Below, piece by piece: positions 16,642 through 25,152 of a DNA stretch of 64,000 nt; within the stretch, counting starts at the first letter, position 1; the number at the start of each line of letters is the position of its first letter. This DNA comes from JAAYCI01 sp964472465 (GTDB lineage: Bacteria; Bacillota; Clostridia; Oscillospirales; Ruminococcaceae): contig CAYYLW010000002.1 of the NCBI GenBank assembly GCA_964472465.1, forward strand, positions 1-64,000, written 5' to 3'. Position numbers and translations under genes: made by a program. A model generated the notes under the pieces. It was not told the DNA's origin, ran no database searches, and saw nothing but the letters and a program-made list of their open reading frames with translations.

Positions 16642-17538
16642 GTGAATACGCAGCCCGAATTCAAAAAGCGCAGAGGGTCACTCAAAAAGGCAGAGACACG
16701 GCTGGGCATTCTGCTGCTGTTGCCTACCGCTATCCTCATTGCCGGGGTGATTATTTACCCTATTATTTACAATTTCGTCATGAGCTTCCACAAGGTGGCC
16801 ATGAACCCCAACCGTCCAAATATTTTCATTGGTTTTTCTAACTACGCAAAATTGTTTAGCGACCAAACCTTTTATACATCCCTGCTTACCACCATTTTAT
16901 ATGTACTGGTTACCGTGGCGGGCTCCACCGTGGCGGGTTTGCTGGTAGCGCTGCTGATGAATAAGGCATTTAAGGGCAGACGCATTGCACGTAGCCTGAT
17001 TTTATTGCCCTACGTGGCGCCCATGGTGGCACTGGTATACGTGTGGCAGTATATGTTCAATGGGCTATATGGGGTGATGAACTACCTGACGGTGGATGTG
17101 TTCCACATATTTGCCGAAAATCCCATGTGGTTTGACCATAAGGTGTTTTCTTTCCTGCTGGTTACGTTGTTTGATATCTGGCGGGTATTCCCCTATAGCT
17201 TTTTGATGATTTTGGCGGCGCTTCAATCTATAGATGCCAGCTTATATGAGGCGGCTGATGTGGATGGCGCAAGCGCTTGGCGGAAATTTTGGGCCATTAC
17301 CTTCCCGGAAATTCTGCCTTCAGTAGCAGCCATTGTTACACTGCGTACCATTTGGAATTTCTATAAATTTGACGATGTGTTTTTGTTTACCAAAAACGTG
17401 CCGGTGCTGGGCGTTTACCTGTACAATGCCGCGTTTGCCACCCACGATATTGGGCGGGCAGCCGCCATCACCATTGTGCTGTTTGTTATTGTGTTTACCT
17501 TTGTGGTGCTGTTTGGAAGGAAGGTGATTCGGCGGTGA
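16642..17538 (+). CDS. Sugar ABC transporter permease (YcjO/MalF-like)
   Basis: Inner-membrane permease of the MalF/UgpA type, 298 residues, six membrane segments after a basic N-terminus (KKRRGSLKKAETR). The ATPase-coupling EAA loop is visible as YEAADVDGASAWRKFWAITF near residue 208. The start is GTG 16642 with AAAGGAGGTG six bases before it. It overlaps the next permease by 4 bp (GTGA). It corresponds to ycjO. Confidence 0.92.
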   Translation: MNTQPEFKKRRGSLKKAETRLGILLLLPTAILIAGVIIYPIIYNFVMSFHKVAMNPNRPNIFIGFSNYAKLFSDQTFYTSLLTTILYVLVTVAGSTVAGLLVALLMNKAFKGRRIARSLILLPYVAPMVALVYVWQYMFNGLYGVMNYLTVDVFHIFAENPMWFDHKVFSFLLVTLFDIWRVFPYSFLMILAALQSIDASLYEAADVDGASAWRKFWAITFPEILPSVAAIVTLRTIWNFYKFDDVFLFTKNVPVLGVYLYNAAFATHDIGRAAAITIVLFVIVFTFVVLFGRKVIRR

Positions 17539-18377
17539 GCAAACATAAGAAGGTTTTGCGAATGGCGGTGCGTTATCTGCTTGTTGTGCTGGTGCTTATG
17601 CTGGTGCTTTTCCCCTTTTACAGCATGCTAACAACGGCACTGAAAACCACCCAAGGGGCGGTGGCCTACCCGCCGGAAATTGTGCCCAAGGAGTTTACCT
17701 TGCAGCACTTCCGCGATGTGCTGAACCCGGAGATTTTTCCGTTTTGGCGATACTTTTTCAATAGTTTTAAAATTGCTTTTGCCACGGCCAGCATTGCGGT
17801 GGTAATAGGGGGGATGGGGGCCTACAGCTTGGCACGTCTCACCTTTCCTGGGCGTATTGTGTTTAAAGAAGCCACCCTTATTGTATATATGTTTTCCGGT
17901 ATTTTGCTTGTGGTACCGCTGTTCCGTATTCTTAGCGCCATTGGCCTAAATGATAATATGTGGGCGGTGGTGCTGGCGAACTTGGTCTCTACGTTGCCGG
18001 CGGCTATTTATATGCTCAGTGGGTATTTTGCCACCATCCCCTACTCTTTGGAAGAGGCCGCTATGATAGATGGGCTGACACGGGTGCAGGTGATTTACAA
18101 AATCATTGCGCCGCTCTCGGTACCGGCTATCTCTTCCGCCTTTATTTACGTGTTCATGATTGCCTGGAATGACTTTTTGTTCTCCTTCACCTTCCTTACT
18201 TCGCCGGCAAAGTTTACCCTGGCCATTGGCTTGCGACAGTTATTTGGCTCTATGGACTATGTGTGGGGCCGTATGATGGCCGCGTCTTTCCTCACAGCCA
18301 TTCCGGTTATCATTATGTTCTCCGCCGTGGAAAAATTCATTGCGGGTGGCCTGACGGCGGGGGGAGAAAAAGGATGA
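17535..18377 (+). CDS. Sugar ABC transporter permease (YcjP/MalG-like)
   Basis: Second permease of the importer, 280 residues, MalG/UgpE type with six membrane segments and the EAA loop LEEAAMIDGLTRVQVIYKII near residue 177. It starts at GTG 17535 inside the stop region of the previous gene and its own stop overlaps the next ATG, so three genes are translationally coupled. No ATPase gene is present in the operon, unlike E. coli (ycjV); a shared MsmX-like ATPase encoded elsewhere is the usual solution in Firmicutes. Confidence 0.92.
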   Translation: MSKHKKVLRMAVRYLLVVLVLMLVLFPFYSMLTTALKTTQGAVAYPPEIVPKEFTLQHFRDVLNPEIFPFWRYFFNSFKIAFATASIAVVIGGMGAYSLARLTFPGRIVFKEATLIVYMFSGILLVVPLFRILSAIGLNDNMWAVVLANLVSTLPAAIYMLSGYFATIPYSLEEAAMIDGLTRVQVIYKIIAPLSVPAISSAFIYVFMIAWNDFLFSFTFLTSPAKFTLAIGLRQLFGSMDYVWGRMMAASFLTAIPVIIMFSAVEKFIAGGLTAGGEKG

Positions 18378-19756
18378 GCAAAGCCGAAAACATACTGGCC
18401 GATGTGCGGCTGCCCTTTATTAGCAGGCATGCTCAGATAGATATTGAACTGCGGCAGAGCCTGGAAGAAGGGCGGGACTTGCGCGCCTATGAGACCGAAA
18501 TAGCCAAGGTGAGAGCGATGCCAAAGGGCGATGCACAGGCGGAAGAGGCGGCACTTTTGCTTTGCTGTGCACTGGAAAAGGCCCCTAGGCAAGAGGGTTA
18601 TGCCTATGACGAACCGGAAACGATAGAGGAAATTCTGGCACTGTTCCCACCGCCGGAAAAGCCAGTTCCAATTTCCAAACAAGTGCTGGAAGATAAAATT
18701 TTAGGCGCTTGGCTGGGCCGGGCGGCAGGCTGTTTGTTGGGACAACCGGTGGAAGGTTGGATGCGGGAGCGTATACAGGGCTTTGCAAAGGACACCGGGA
18801 ATTATCCCATAGAGAGGTATTTTTCTTCGGATGTGCCGCCGGCGCTACGCGAGAGGTACGCGGTTACAGATTTTCCCGGTGCCTATGGGAACCAGAAAAT
18901 TAGCTGGTTGAACAATATTGAGGGTATGCCCGAGGATGACGACACCAATTACACCGTACTGGGGCTGTATATCCTGGAAAAATATGGCCGTGACTTTACG
19001 GCGATGGACGTGGCCGAAGCGCTGGTGACAAACATACCGCTGTTCCTCACGCATACAGCGGAGCGCATGGCGTATAAAAATATAGCAAATGGTATTTTAC
19101 CGCCGCGCTGCGCAAGCTACGGCAACCCTTACCGTGAGTGGCTGGGTGGCCAAATTCGCGTGGATAGCTATGCCTATGTGAACCCGGGCAAGCCCTGGCG
19201 GGCCGCCGAGATGGCCCTGCGGGACGCCTGCGTCACACACACGAAAAATGGGCTCTATGCCTCTGCCTTCTGTGCGGCCCTCATTGCAGTGGCAGCAAAG
19301 TGCCAAACAGCCAGGCAGGCCATTGATTTGGCGCTTTCTTACATACCGCCCCGTTCGCGGCTGCGCCTGGCGTTGGAAGAATTTTTGGCCTTGTACGAAG
19401 AAGCACCCAATGCCGAAAAAATGATGGACTGGGTACACCAAAAATACAACGAGGCCGACCGACACGACTGGTGCCATGTAATTCCCAATGACATGATTAT
19501 CTGCTTGGCCCTGCTTTGTGCAAAAGAGGATTTTACCCGCCTGATTGGCCTATGCGTGGAGGCTGGCTTTGATACCGACTGTAATGCGGCCACAGCGGGC
19601 AGTGTGTTTGGCATGATGTACGGGGCAAATGCCATCGGACGGCAGTGGATAGAACCGCTTGGGGGCGCGGTGCTCTCCCGTGTGGGATATGGTGGGCGCA
19701 CCCCCTTTGCAGAGCTGGTTCGCCGGACAGTGGCGCTGGCAGAAGCCGAAGAGTGA
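18374..19756 (+). CDS. ADP-ribosylglycohydrolase (DraG/ARH) family protein
   Basis: A 460-residue protein. The first 100 residues are unmatched; the ARH core begins with KILGAWLGRAAGCLLGQPVE. Metal-binding motifs are EDDDTNYTVLGLYILEK near residue 186 and GFDTDCNAATAGSVFGMMYG near residue 397, the two Asp clusters that hold magnesium in DraG. The ATG overlaps the permease stop by 4 bp. Enzymes of this fold hydrolyse N- or O-linked ribosides or glycosides; in this operon a role in cleaving a glycosidic or ADP-ribosyl-like bond in the imported compound is possible. No equivalent exists in the E. coli ycj cluster. Confidence 0.85.
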   Translation: MSKAENILADVRLPFISRHAQIDIELRQSLEEGRDLRAYETEIAKVRAMPKGDAQAEEAALLLCCALEKAPRQEGYAYDEPETIEEILALFPPPEKPVPISKQVLEDKILGAWLGRAAGCLLGQPVEGWMRERIQGFAKDTGNYPIERYFSSDVPPALRERYAVTDFPGAYGNQKISWLNNIEGMPEDDDTNYTVLGLYILEKYGRDFTAMDVAEALVTNIPLFLTHTAERMAYKNIANGILPPRCASYGNPYREWLGGQIRVDSYAYVNPGKPWRAAEMALRDACVTHTKNGLYASAFCAALIAVAAKCQTARQAIDLALSYIPPRSRLRLALEEFLALYEEAPNAEKMMDWVHQKYNEADRHDWCHVIPNDMIICLALLCAKEDFTRLIGLCVEAGFDTDCNAATAGSVFGMMYGANAIGRQWIEPLGGAVLSRVGYGGRTPFAELVRRTVALAEAEE

Positions 19757-19777
19757 AAAAATATAGGAGATGACAAC

Positions 19778-20830
19778 ATGCCCAAAATGTTAATTGCTAC
19801 CCAACCCTTGGAGGCTGCCTTTCGGGAGTATACAGACCCTCCCCTTAAAAACGACGAGGTTTTGTGTAAGGTGTTGTATGCTGCACCGAAACATGGCACC
19901 GAAGCCACCGAGTTTAGCGGGAAAAGCGTGCACTTTGCAGAGCGTTACGACGCAGAATGGCAACTGTTTGTACCGCGTGAAAAGAACGAAAAGCCAGACA
20001 CTGTTTTTGGTGAATGGAACCTGGGTAACCAGTGGGTGGGCGAAGTGGTGCAAGCGGGTTCTGCCGTTACCGATTTTCGCATAGGCGACCTGATTAGTTC
20101 ATACGGCGGGATACGTGAGACGCACATCATAAAAGCGGTGGATAATTTCCGCTGCCGCAAGCTAAACGATGTGAAAAACTGGAAAAACGCGCTGTGTTAT
20201 GACCCCGCCCAATATGCGCTGGGTGGTGTGCGAGACGGTAACGTGCGCCCGGGTGATGCCGTGGCGGTGTATGGCATGGGCGCCATTGGGCAGTTGGCGG
20301 CCCAAATGTGTGTGAAGCTGGGGGCAAGTTTGGTTGCCGTGATAGACCCCATAGCCCACCGCGGTGACATCGCCTTAAAAAATGGGGCCCATGTGGCGCT
20401 TGACCCTAGCAACTGTGACGTGGGTTTGGAATTGAAAAAACTGACGGATAAACGCGGTGTGGACGTAGTGATAGAAACCAGTGGGCACGAGACAGCTCTG
20501 CAGAGTGCCTTACGTGGGCTGGCAATGGGGGGTACCATATCTTTTGTGGCGTTTGCCAAACCCTTCACACGCCTTGAGCTAGGGCGCGAAGCCCATTTCA
20601 ACAACGCGAATTTGGTGTTCTCCCGCGCCAGCTCGGAACCGCTACGCGATTTTCCCCGTTGGAACCGCCGCCGGATAGAGGATGTGTGCTGGGAGATGCT
20701 GACGAACGGCCACCTGAACTGTGAGGATTTGATTTGGCCGGTGGTTTCCTTTGCCGAAGCCGAGGAGGCGTATGTAAAATATCTGGTCCGCGAGCCCCAG
20801 CTTTCCATCAAACTTGGCATACAATTTTAA
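19778..20830 (+). CDS. Medium-chain dehydrogenase (YcjQ-like)
   Basis: A 350-residue medium-chain dehydrogenase with NAD-binding motif YGMGAIGQLAAQM near residue 166 and RGVDVVIETSGHETAL in the Rossmann domain. The usual structural-zinc cysteine quartet is absent, and the N-terminal catalytic-zinc pattern is altered (APKHGTEATEFSG, and YDPAQYALGGVRDG in the place of the common E/C motif). In E. coli, YcjQ oxidises D-gulosides at C3 to the 3-keto form. Gene order (Q then R) is conserved here, which supports the same role. GGAG lies before the ATG. Confidence 0.82.
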   Translation: MPKMLIATQPLEAAFREYTDPPLKNDEVLCKVLYAAPKHGTEATEFSGKSVHFAERYDAEWQLFVPREKNEKPDTVFGEWNLGNQWVGEVVQAGSAVTDFRIGDLISSYGGIRETHIIKAVDNFRCRKLNDVKNWKNALCYDPAQYALGGVRDGNVRPGDAVAVYGMGAIGQLAAQMCVKLGASLVAVIDPIAHRGDIALKNGAHVALDPSNCDVGLELKKLTDKRGVDVVIETSGHETALQSALRGLAMGGTISFVAFAKPFTRLELGREAHFNNANLVFSRASSEPLRDFPRWNRRRIEDVCWEMLTNGHLNCEDLIWPVVSFAEAEEAYVKYLVREPQLSIKLGIQF

Positions 20831-20844
20831 CGGAGGTATATGGT

Positions 20845-21657
20845 ATGGTGCGCCTGGCAACCCAAGATAAACCCTTTTTCCCGGCTGAATATAGTGCAAA
20901 GCTGAGAATGGTGAAAGATTTTGGCTTCGATGGCTTTGAGGCCGACGGCGGCATGCTGCTGAACGACTTTGACAAACTGAAACAAGCGGTTCAAGAAACC
21001 GGTGTGCCCATCACCTCGGTGTGTGGCGGCTACCGTGGCTGGATTGGTGATTTCTGCGACTACCGCCGCCGGGTGGGGCTGGAAGACATCCGGGTGATTT
21101 TGGAGCGCGCAGGAGAACTGGGCGCCAAGGGAATTGTGGTTCCGGCTGCCTGGGGCATGTTTTCGCTGCGCCTGCCCCCCATGACACCGCCCCGCCCTGC
21201 CGAGGAAGATGAAGCGGTGTTGCTGGATTCTTTGAGCCAACTGCAACAGGTGTGCCAGGCCAGTGGCACCACGGTTTTGTTGGAACCGCTGAACCGCTAT
21301 GAAGACCACATGCTGAACACCCTGGAGGCGGCCGGCAAGCTGATTCAAAAAGGTGGTTTTTCCCATGTGAAGATTATGGCAGATTTCTTTCACATGAACA
21401 TTGAGGAACCGGATATTGCCAAAAGCCTGCATGTGTGGAAAGATTTGGTGGACCATGTGCACATTGCCGATAGCCATCGCTTCCAGCCGGGCCACGGCCA
21501 CACCGACTTTGTAAGTGGCTTTAGCGCGCTACGCGAAATTGGCTTTGCGGGAACCATGGCCTTTGAGTGCCGCGTTTTGGGCGATGATCAAGAGGGGCTG
21601 TACCGGCAATCCGTTACCTATATCCGGGAGTGCATGCAAAAGGCGGGCCTAAGGTGA
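20845..21657 (+). CDS. Xylose-isomerase-like TIM barrel epimerase (YcjR-like)
   Basis: A 270-residue AP-endonuclease-2/xylose-isomerase-like TIM barrel. Metal ligands expected of the fold are visible in LLEPLNRYEDHMLNT (Glu near residue 147), MADFFHMNIEEPD (Asp/His near 180), HVHIADSHRFQPGHG (His near 205) and AFECRV near the end (Glu). E. coli YcjR epimerises C4 of 3-keto-gulosides to 3-keto-glucosides. ATG 20845 has CGGAGGTA seven to nine bases upstream; an out-of-frame ATG at 20840 is rejected. Confidence 0.85.
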   Translation: MVRLATQDKPFFPAEYSAKLRMVKDFGFDGFEADGGMLLNDFDKLKQAVQETGVPITSVCGGYRGWIGDFCDYRRRVGLEDIRVILERAGELGAKGIVVPAAWGMFSLRLPPMTPPRPAEEDEAVLLDSLSQLQQVCQASGTTVLLEPLNRYEDHMLNTLEAAGKLIQKGGFSHVKIMADFFHMNIEEPDIAKSLHVWKDLVDHVHIADSHRFQPGHGHTDFVSGFSALREIGFAGTMAFECRVLGDDQEGLYRQSVTYIRECMQKAGLR

Positions 21658-22388
21658 GTATCCGGGTAACGGTGTGGAATGAAAACCGGGTGAAACCCAC
21701 TACGCAAAAAATGTACGAGATCTACCCCGGGGGCTTGCATATGGCGCTGGCAGAACTTTTTGAGGCCGAGGGCTATGCGGTACATACGGCTACCTTGGAC
21801 CAACCCGAACACGGCTTGAGTGAGGCCGTGCTGGAAGCCACAGATGTGCTGGTATATTGGGCGCATCTGGCCCACGATGAACTGAGCGACGAGGTGGCAG
21901 AGCGTATCTGCCGCCATGTGAACAACGGCATGGGGTATATTCCCCTACATTCTGCCCATTTGGCAAAACCCTTTCGGCAGTTGATGGGCACCAGTTGCAC
22001 CCTAAGCTGGCGTGAAGCCAGCGACCAAGAGCTTTTGTGGTGCGTGGCGCCGGGGCATCCCATCGCCAAAGGGGTAGAGCCGTGTGTAGAGCTTGCATGC
22101 GAAGAGATGTATGGCGAATACTTCGATATTCCCGCCCCAGAGGAACTGGTCTATCTGGGTTGGTTTTCGGGCGGGGAGGTATTTCGCAGCGGGGTGTGCT
22201 ACCGCCGCGGGCAAGGGCGTATTTTCTATTTTCAGCCCGGGCATGAGACCTGCGCCACGTTCCAGCGTCCCGCTATCAGGCGCATATTGGCAAATGCTGT
22301 ACAATGGGCCTGCCCGGTAGCGCGCGGCCAGGATGCGCGGGCTTGCCGGCATGTGGCCCAGCCACCAATTGAAAAACAGGGGAATTGA
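21654..22388 (+). CDS. ThuA-like protein
   Basis: A 244-residue ThuA family protein (class I glutamine-amidotransferase-like fold), with VTVWNENRVKP at the start, YPGGLHMALAELF, VLVYWAHLAHDELSD, GMGYIPLHSAHLAKPFRQLMG, and GEVFRSGVCYRRGQGRIFYF then PGHE near the end. It starts at GTG 21654, overlapping the previous stop (GTGA). ThuA acts with the oxidoreductase ThuB in 3-keto-trehalose formation in rhizobia, so it fits the 3-keto-sugar chemistry of this operon. Its exact reaction is not known to me, and it has no counterpart in the E. coli ycj cluster. Confidence 0.85.
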   Translation: MSIRVTVWNENRVKPTTQKMYEIYPGGLHMALAELFEAEGYAVHTATLDQPEHGLSEAVLEATDVLVYWAHLAHDELSDEVAERICRHVNNGMGYIPLHSAHLAKPFRQLMGTSCTLSWREASDQELLWCVAPGHPIAKGVEPCVELACEEMYGEYFDIPAPEELVYLGWFSGGEVFRSGVCYRRGQGRIFYFQPGHETCATFQRPAIRRILANAVQWACPVARGQDARACRHVAQPPIEKQGN

Positions 22389-24091
22389 TGATGAACGGAC
22401 TGATGGAGAAGGCCCTTCAACTAGCAGAAACCGTGTACCAGGGTGAAACCCTGGCCCAGGCCATGCAGGTATTGCAGCGTATAGCCAAGGAGTGGCTGCC
22501 CAAGGGGAAGCCTTGTACCAGGCCGCTAAGCAGCCGGGATGTAATGCTGATTGCCTATGGCGATTCCCTTGTTTCCCCGCAGGATAAAGCGCTGCATGTG
22601 TTGGATACCTTTGTGCAGCAATATTGCCAGGGCGCTATTTCCAATATTCACCTGCTGCCTATTTTTCCCTATACTTCGGACGATGGATTCTCGGTGGCGG
22701 ACTATGCCCAGGTGGACGAAAACCTAGGGGGCTGGAACGATGTGGAGGAAATGGCCGAGCATTTCGGGGTGATGTTGGATGCGGTGGTGAACCACACCTC
22801 ACAGGCGCATCCCTGGTTCCAAAAATGCTTGGCGGGGCAAGCCCCGTACACAGAGTACTATCTGGAGTGCGACCCAGCCAAAGATTACACAAGGGTAGTA
22901 CGCCCCCGCGCTTTGCCCCTTCTCACCTCTTTTGTGACCAAAGGTGGCAAAAAATGGTACTGGACCACGTTCTCGGAGGATCAAGTGGATTTAAACTACG
23001 GCTGCCCGCTGGTGCTGGGGGAGGTACTTGAAATTTTGCTACATTACGCCGCGCGGGGCGCCAGGTTTATCCGGCTGGATGCCGTGGGTTTTATCTGGAA
23101 ACAACTGGGGACCAGTTGCATGCATCTGCCGCAGGCCCATGCCATTGTAAAGCTGATGCGTCTTTTTATGGATGCTGTTTTTCCCGGCACCATTCTCATC
23201 ACAGAAACCAATGTGCCCCATATGGAAAACATCAGCTATTTTGGTGGAGGGGATGAAGCACAGCTTGTCTATCAGTTTCCGCTTCCTGTTCTGGGCCTGC
23301 ACACCATGCTTACCCAAAACAGCGAAAAACTTACGGCTTGGGCGCAGTCTCTGGCGGAAACACCTCTGCCCGCAGGCTGTACCTATTTCAACTTCCTGGC
23401 TTCGCACGATGGGGTGGGCATGCGCCCAGCCGAGGGCTTGCTGAGTGTGAGTGAGCAAAAACACCTGGTGGATACCGTTTTACAAAATGGTGGCCGTGTA
23501 AGCTACCGCCAGAACAGCGATGGTAGCCAAACACCCTATGAACTGAATATCAGCTATATTGATGCTCTAACGGAAAAAGATGAGATGGATGATGAGACCC
23601 TCTGTGCGCGGTTCTTGGCGGTGCAAGCCATCATGCTTTCCCTGCAAGGGATGCCGGGTATTTATTACCACAGTCTTCTGGGTTCCCGTAGCTGGCAGGC
23701 CGGGGTACAGGAATCGGGCATCAACAGGCGCATTAACCGTGAAAAGTTACAGGTGAACTTACTCAGGGAGCAGTTGCAAGCGTCGGATAGCCTTCGTCAG
23801 CGCGTATTTTCGGCCTACTGCCGCCTGCTGCAAACCCGTGCAGGCTGCAAAGCCTTTTCCCCCATGGTGCCCCAGGAAGTAAAAACCTATGGGCCGGAAT
23901 TCTTTGTGGTGCTACGCCGCTGTGAGGAAAGTGGCCAGGCGGTGCTGGCAGTCGTGAATGTAACCAACACACAGCGTCTTTTCCCCTGTGCGCTACAAGG
24001 GGTGGATTTATTAGAGAAGACAACGGGCGAAAGCGCGCGGCTATTTGCCCCCTATCAAGTACGATGGATGGCAACAGGAGGGGTACAATGA
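22388..24091 (+). CDS. GH13 subfamily 18 phosphorylase, likely glucosylglycerate phosphorylase (YcjM-like)
   Basis: A 567-residue sucrose-phosphorylase-type enzyme. The (beta/alpha)8 motifs are LLPIFPYTSDDGFSVADY near residue 95, LDAVVNHTSQAHPWF, RLDAVGF (nucleophile Asp) near 232, LITETNVPH (acid/base Glu) near 271, and FLASHDGVG (third Asp) near 336. The ITETNVPHxENISYFGGG stretch is as I recall for YcjM and other glucosylglycerate phosphorylases rather than true sucrose phosphorylases. The reaction would be 2-O-alpha-glucosylglycerate plus phosphate giving glucose-1-phosphate and glycerate. The divergent glycerate kinase supports this. Other subfamily activities (glucosylglycerol, sucrose) are not excluded. 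The ATG overlaps the ThuA stop by one base. Confidence 0.85.
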   Translation: MMNGLMEKALQLAETVYQGETLAQAMQVLQRIAKEWLPKGKPCTRPLSSRDVMLIAYGDSLVSPQDKALHVLDTFVQQYCQGAISNIHLLPIFPYTSDDGFSVADYAQVDENLGGWNDVEEMAEHFGVMLDAVVNHTSQAHPWFQKCLAGQAPYTEYYLECDPAKDYTRVVRPRALPLLTSFVTKGGKKWYWTTFSEDQVDLNYGCPLVLGEVLEILLHYAARGARFIRLDAVGFIWKQLGTSCMHLPQAHAIVKLMRLFMDAVFPGTILITETNVPHMENISYFGGGDEAQLVYQFPLPVLGLHTMLTQNSEKLTAWAQSLAETPLPAGCTYFNFLASHDGVGMRPAEGLLSVSEQKHLVDTVLQNGGRVSYRQNSDGSQTPYELNISYIDALTEKDEMDDETLCARFLAVQAIMLSLQGMPGIYYHSLLGSRSWQAGVQESGINRRINREKLQVNLLREQLQASDSLRQRVFSAYCRLLQTRAGCKAFSPMVPQEVKTYGPEFFVVLRRCEESGQAVLAVVNVTNTQRLFPCALQGVDLLEKTTGESARLFAPYQVRWMATGGVQ

Positions 24092-25152
24092 ATAAAAAAC
24101 TGCGTGTTTGCGTGGTGGGTGCGGGTAACGAGGCGGTGGGGCAGCATATCCCCAGTTTTTTGGAGTGCGCGGAAACGGCAGAGTTGGCGGCGGTATGTGA
24201 TGTGAACCCAGAAGCCGCCAAAGCGGCGGCTGAACGCTTTGAGTTGCATGGCTGGTACACCTGCCATCAGGAAATGTTGGAAAAAGAAAAACCAGATTTG
24301 GTAAGCGTGTGTGTACCAAACCGCTATCACGCGGGAATTGCCATAGATGCGCTTCATGCAGGGTGCCATGTTCTGTGTGAAAAACCCCCGGCCATGAATG
24401 CACTTGAGGCGGCGGAGATGCAGGATGCAGCCAAGCGCGCGGGCCGTTTTTTGAGTTTTAACCTACACTGGCGGCTGGCCCCAGAAACCCAAGCGGTGAA
24501 GCAAATGGTAGACCGCGGCGCTTTTGGAGAAATATATTATGGCCGCGCCCAGGCGTTGCGGCGGCGGGGCATTCCGGGCTGGGGCAATTTTACAAACAAA
24601 GAAATGCAAGGTGGCGGCGCACTGATTGATATTGGGGTGCATATGCTGGACGCCGCGCTCTATCTTATGGGTTATCCACGTGTTTCTTATGTCTCGGCCT
24701 CCTCTTCCAGCCGTATTGGCCGCCGTGGCGGCGTAGGGTTGATGGGGTGTTGGAACCCGGAGGCATTCACGGTGGAAGATGGATTGTTTGGGTCTATCCA
24801 TTTTGTGGGTGGCGGTATGTTGGTGGTGGAGGCGGCCTTTGCACTGAATGTGGGTTTCAAGCAGAAGTTGAATGTGGAATTGTTTGGAAATTTAGCGGGT
24901 GCATCGGTGTTTGAGCGGCAAGTTTTTAGCGAGAGCGAGGGAAGCTTGCTAGACAGTAGCTTGCCTTTCCTGCCTGAAACCAATACCCGCCGTGCCTGTA
25001 TTGCGCAGTTTGTGCGTAGCTGTATGGAGCGGGATGCGCCACTGGTAAGCGCAGAAGAGGGCACGCGGCTGATGCAGGTGATAGACGGGCTATATCTTTC
25101 CGCCGCCGAAAACAGGCCGGTGCCAATAGACGGGGAGGACAAGCCATGCTGA
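24088..25152 (+). CDS. Gfo/Idh/MocA oxidoreductase (YcjS-like)
   Basis: A 354-residue NAD(P)-dependent oxidoreductase. Rossmann motif VVGAGNEAVGQHIPSF near residue 9, catalytic-loop CEKPPAMN near residue 103 (EKP lysine), and GGGALIDIGVHMLDAALYLMG near 186 that carries the Asp/His pair. E. coli YcjS is an NAD-dependent C3 dehydrogenase acting on D-glucosides, the last step of the guloside-to-glucoside path. The ATG overlaps the previous stop (ATGA) with AGGAGGGG before it. Confidence 0.88.
   Translation: MNKKLRVCVVGAGNEAVGQHIPSFLECAETAELAAVCDVNPEAAKAAAERFELHGWYTCHQEMLEKEKPDLVSVCVPNRYHAGIAIDALHAGCHVLCEKPPAMNALEAAEMQDAAKRAGRFLSFNLHWRLAPETQAVKQMVDRGAFGEIYYGRAQALRRRGIPGWGNFTNKEMQGGGALIDIGVHMLDAALYLMGYPRVSYVSASSSSRIGRRGGVGLMGCWNPEAFTVEDGLFGSIHFVGGGMLVVEAAFALNVGFKQKLNVELFGNLAGASVFERQVFSESEGSLLDSSLPFLPETNTRRACIAQFVRSCMERDAPLVSAEEGTRLMQVIDGLYLSAAENRPVPIDGEDKPC

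Noticed and set aside
22388..24091. Plain sucrose phosphorylase
   Set aside because: No fructose-using gene is nearby, and the ETNVPH region and ycj-type neighbours favour glucosylglycerate. It is not fully excluded.
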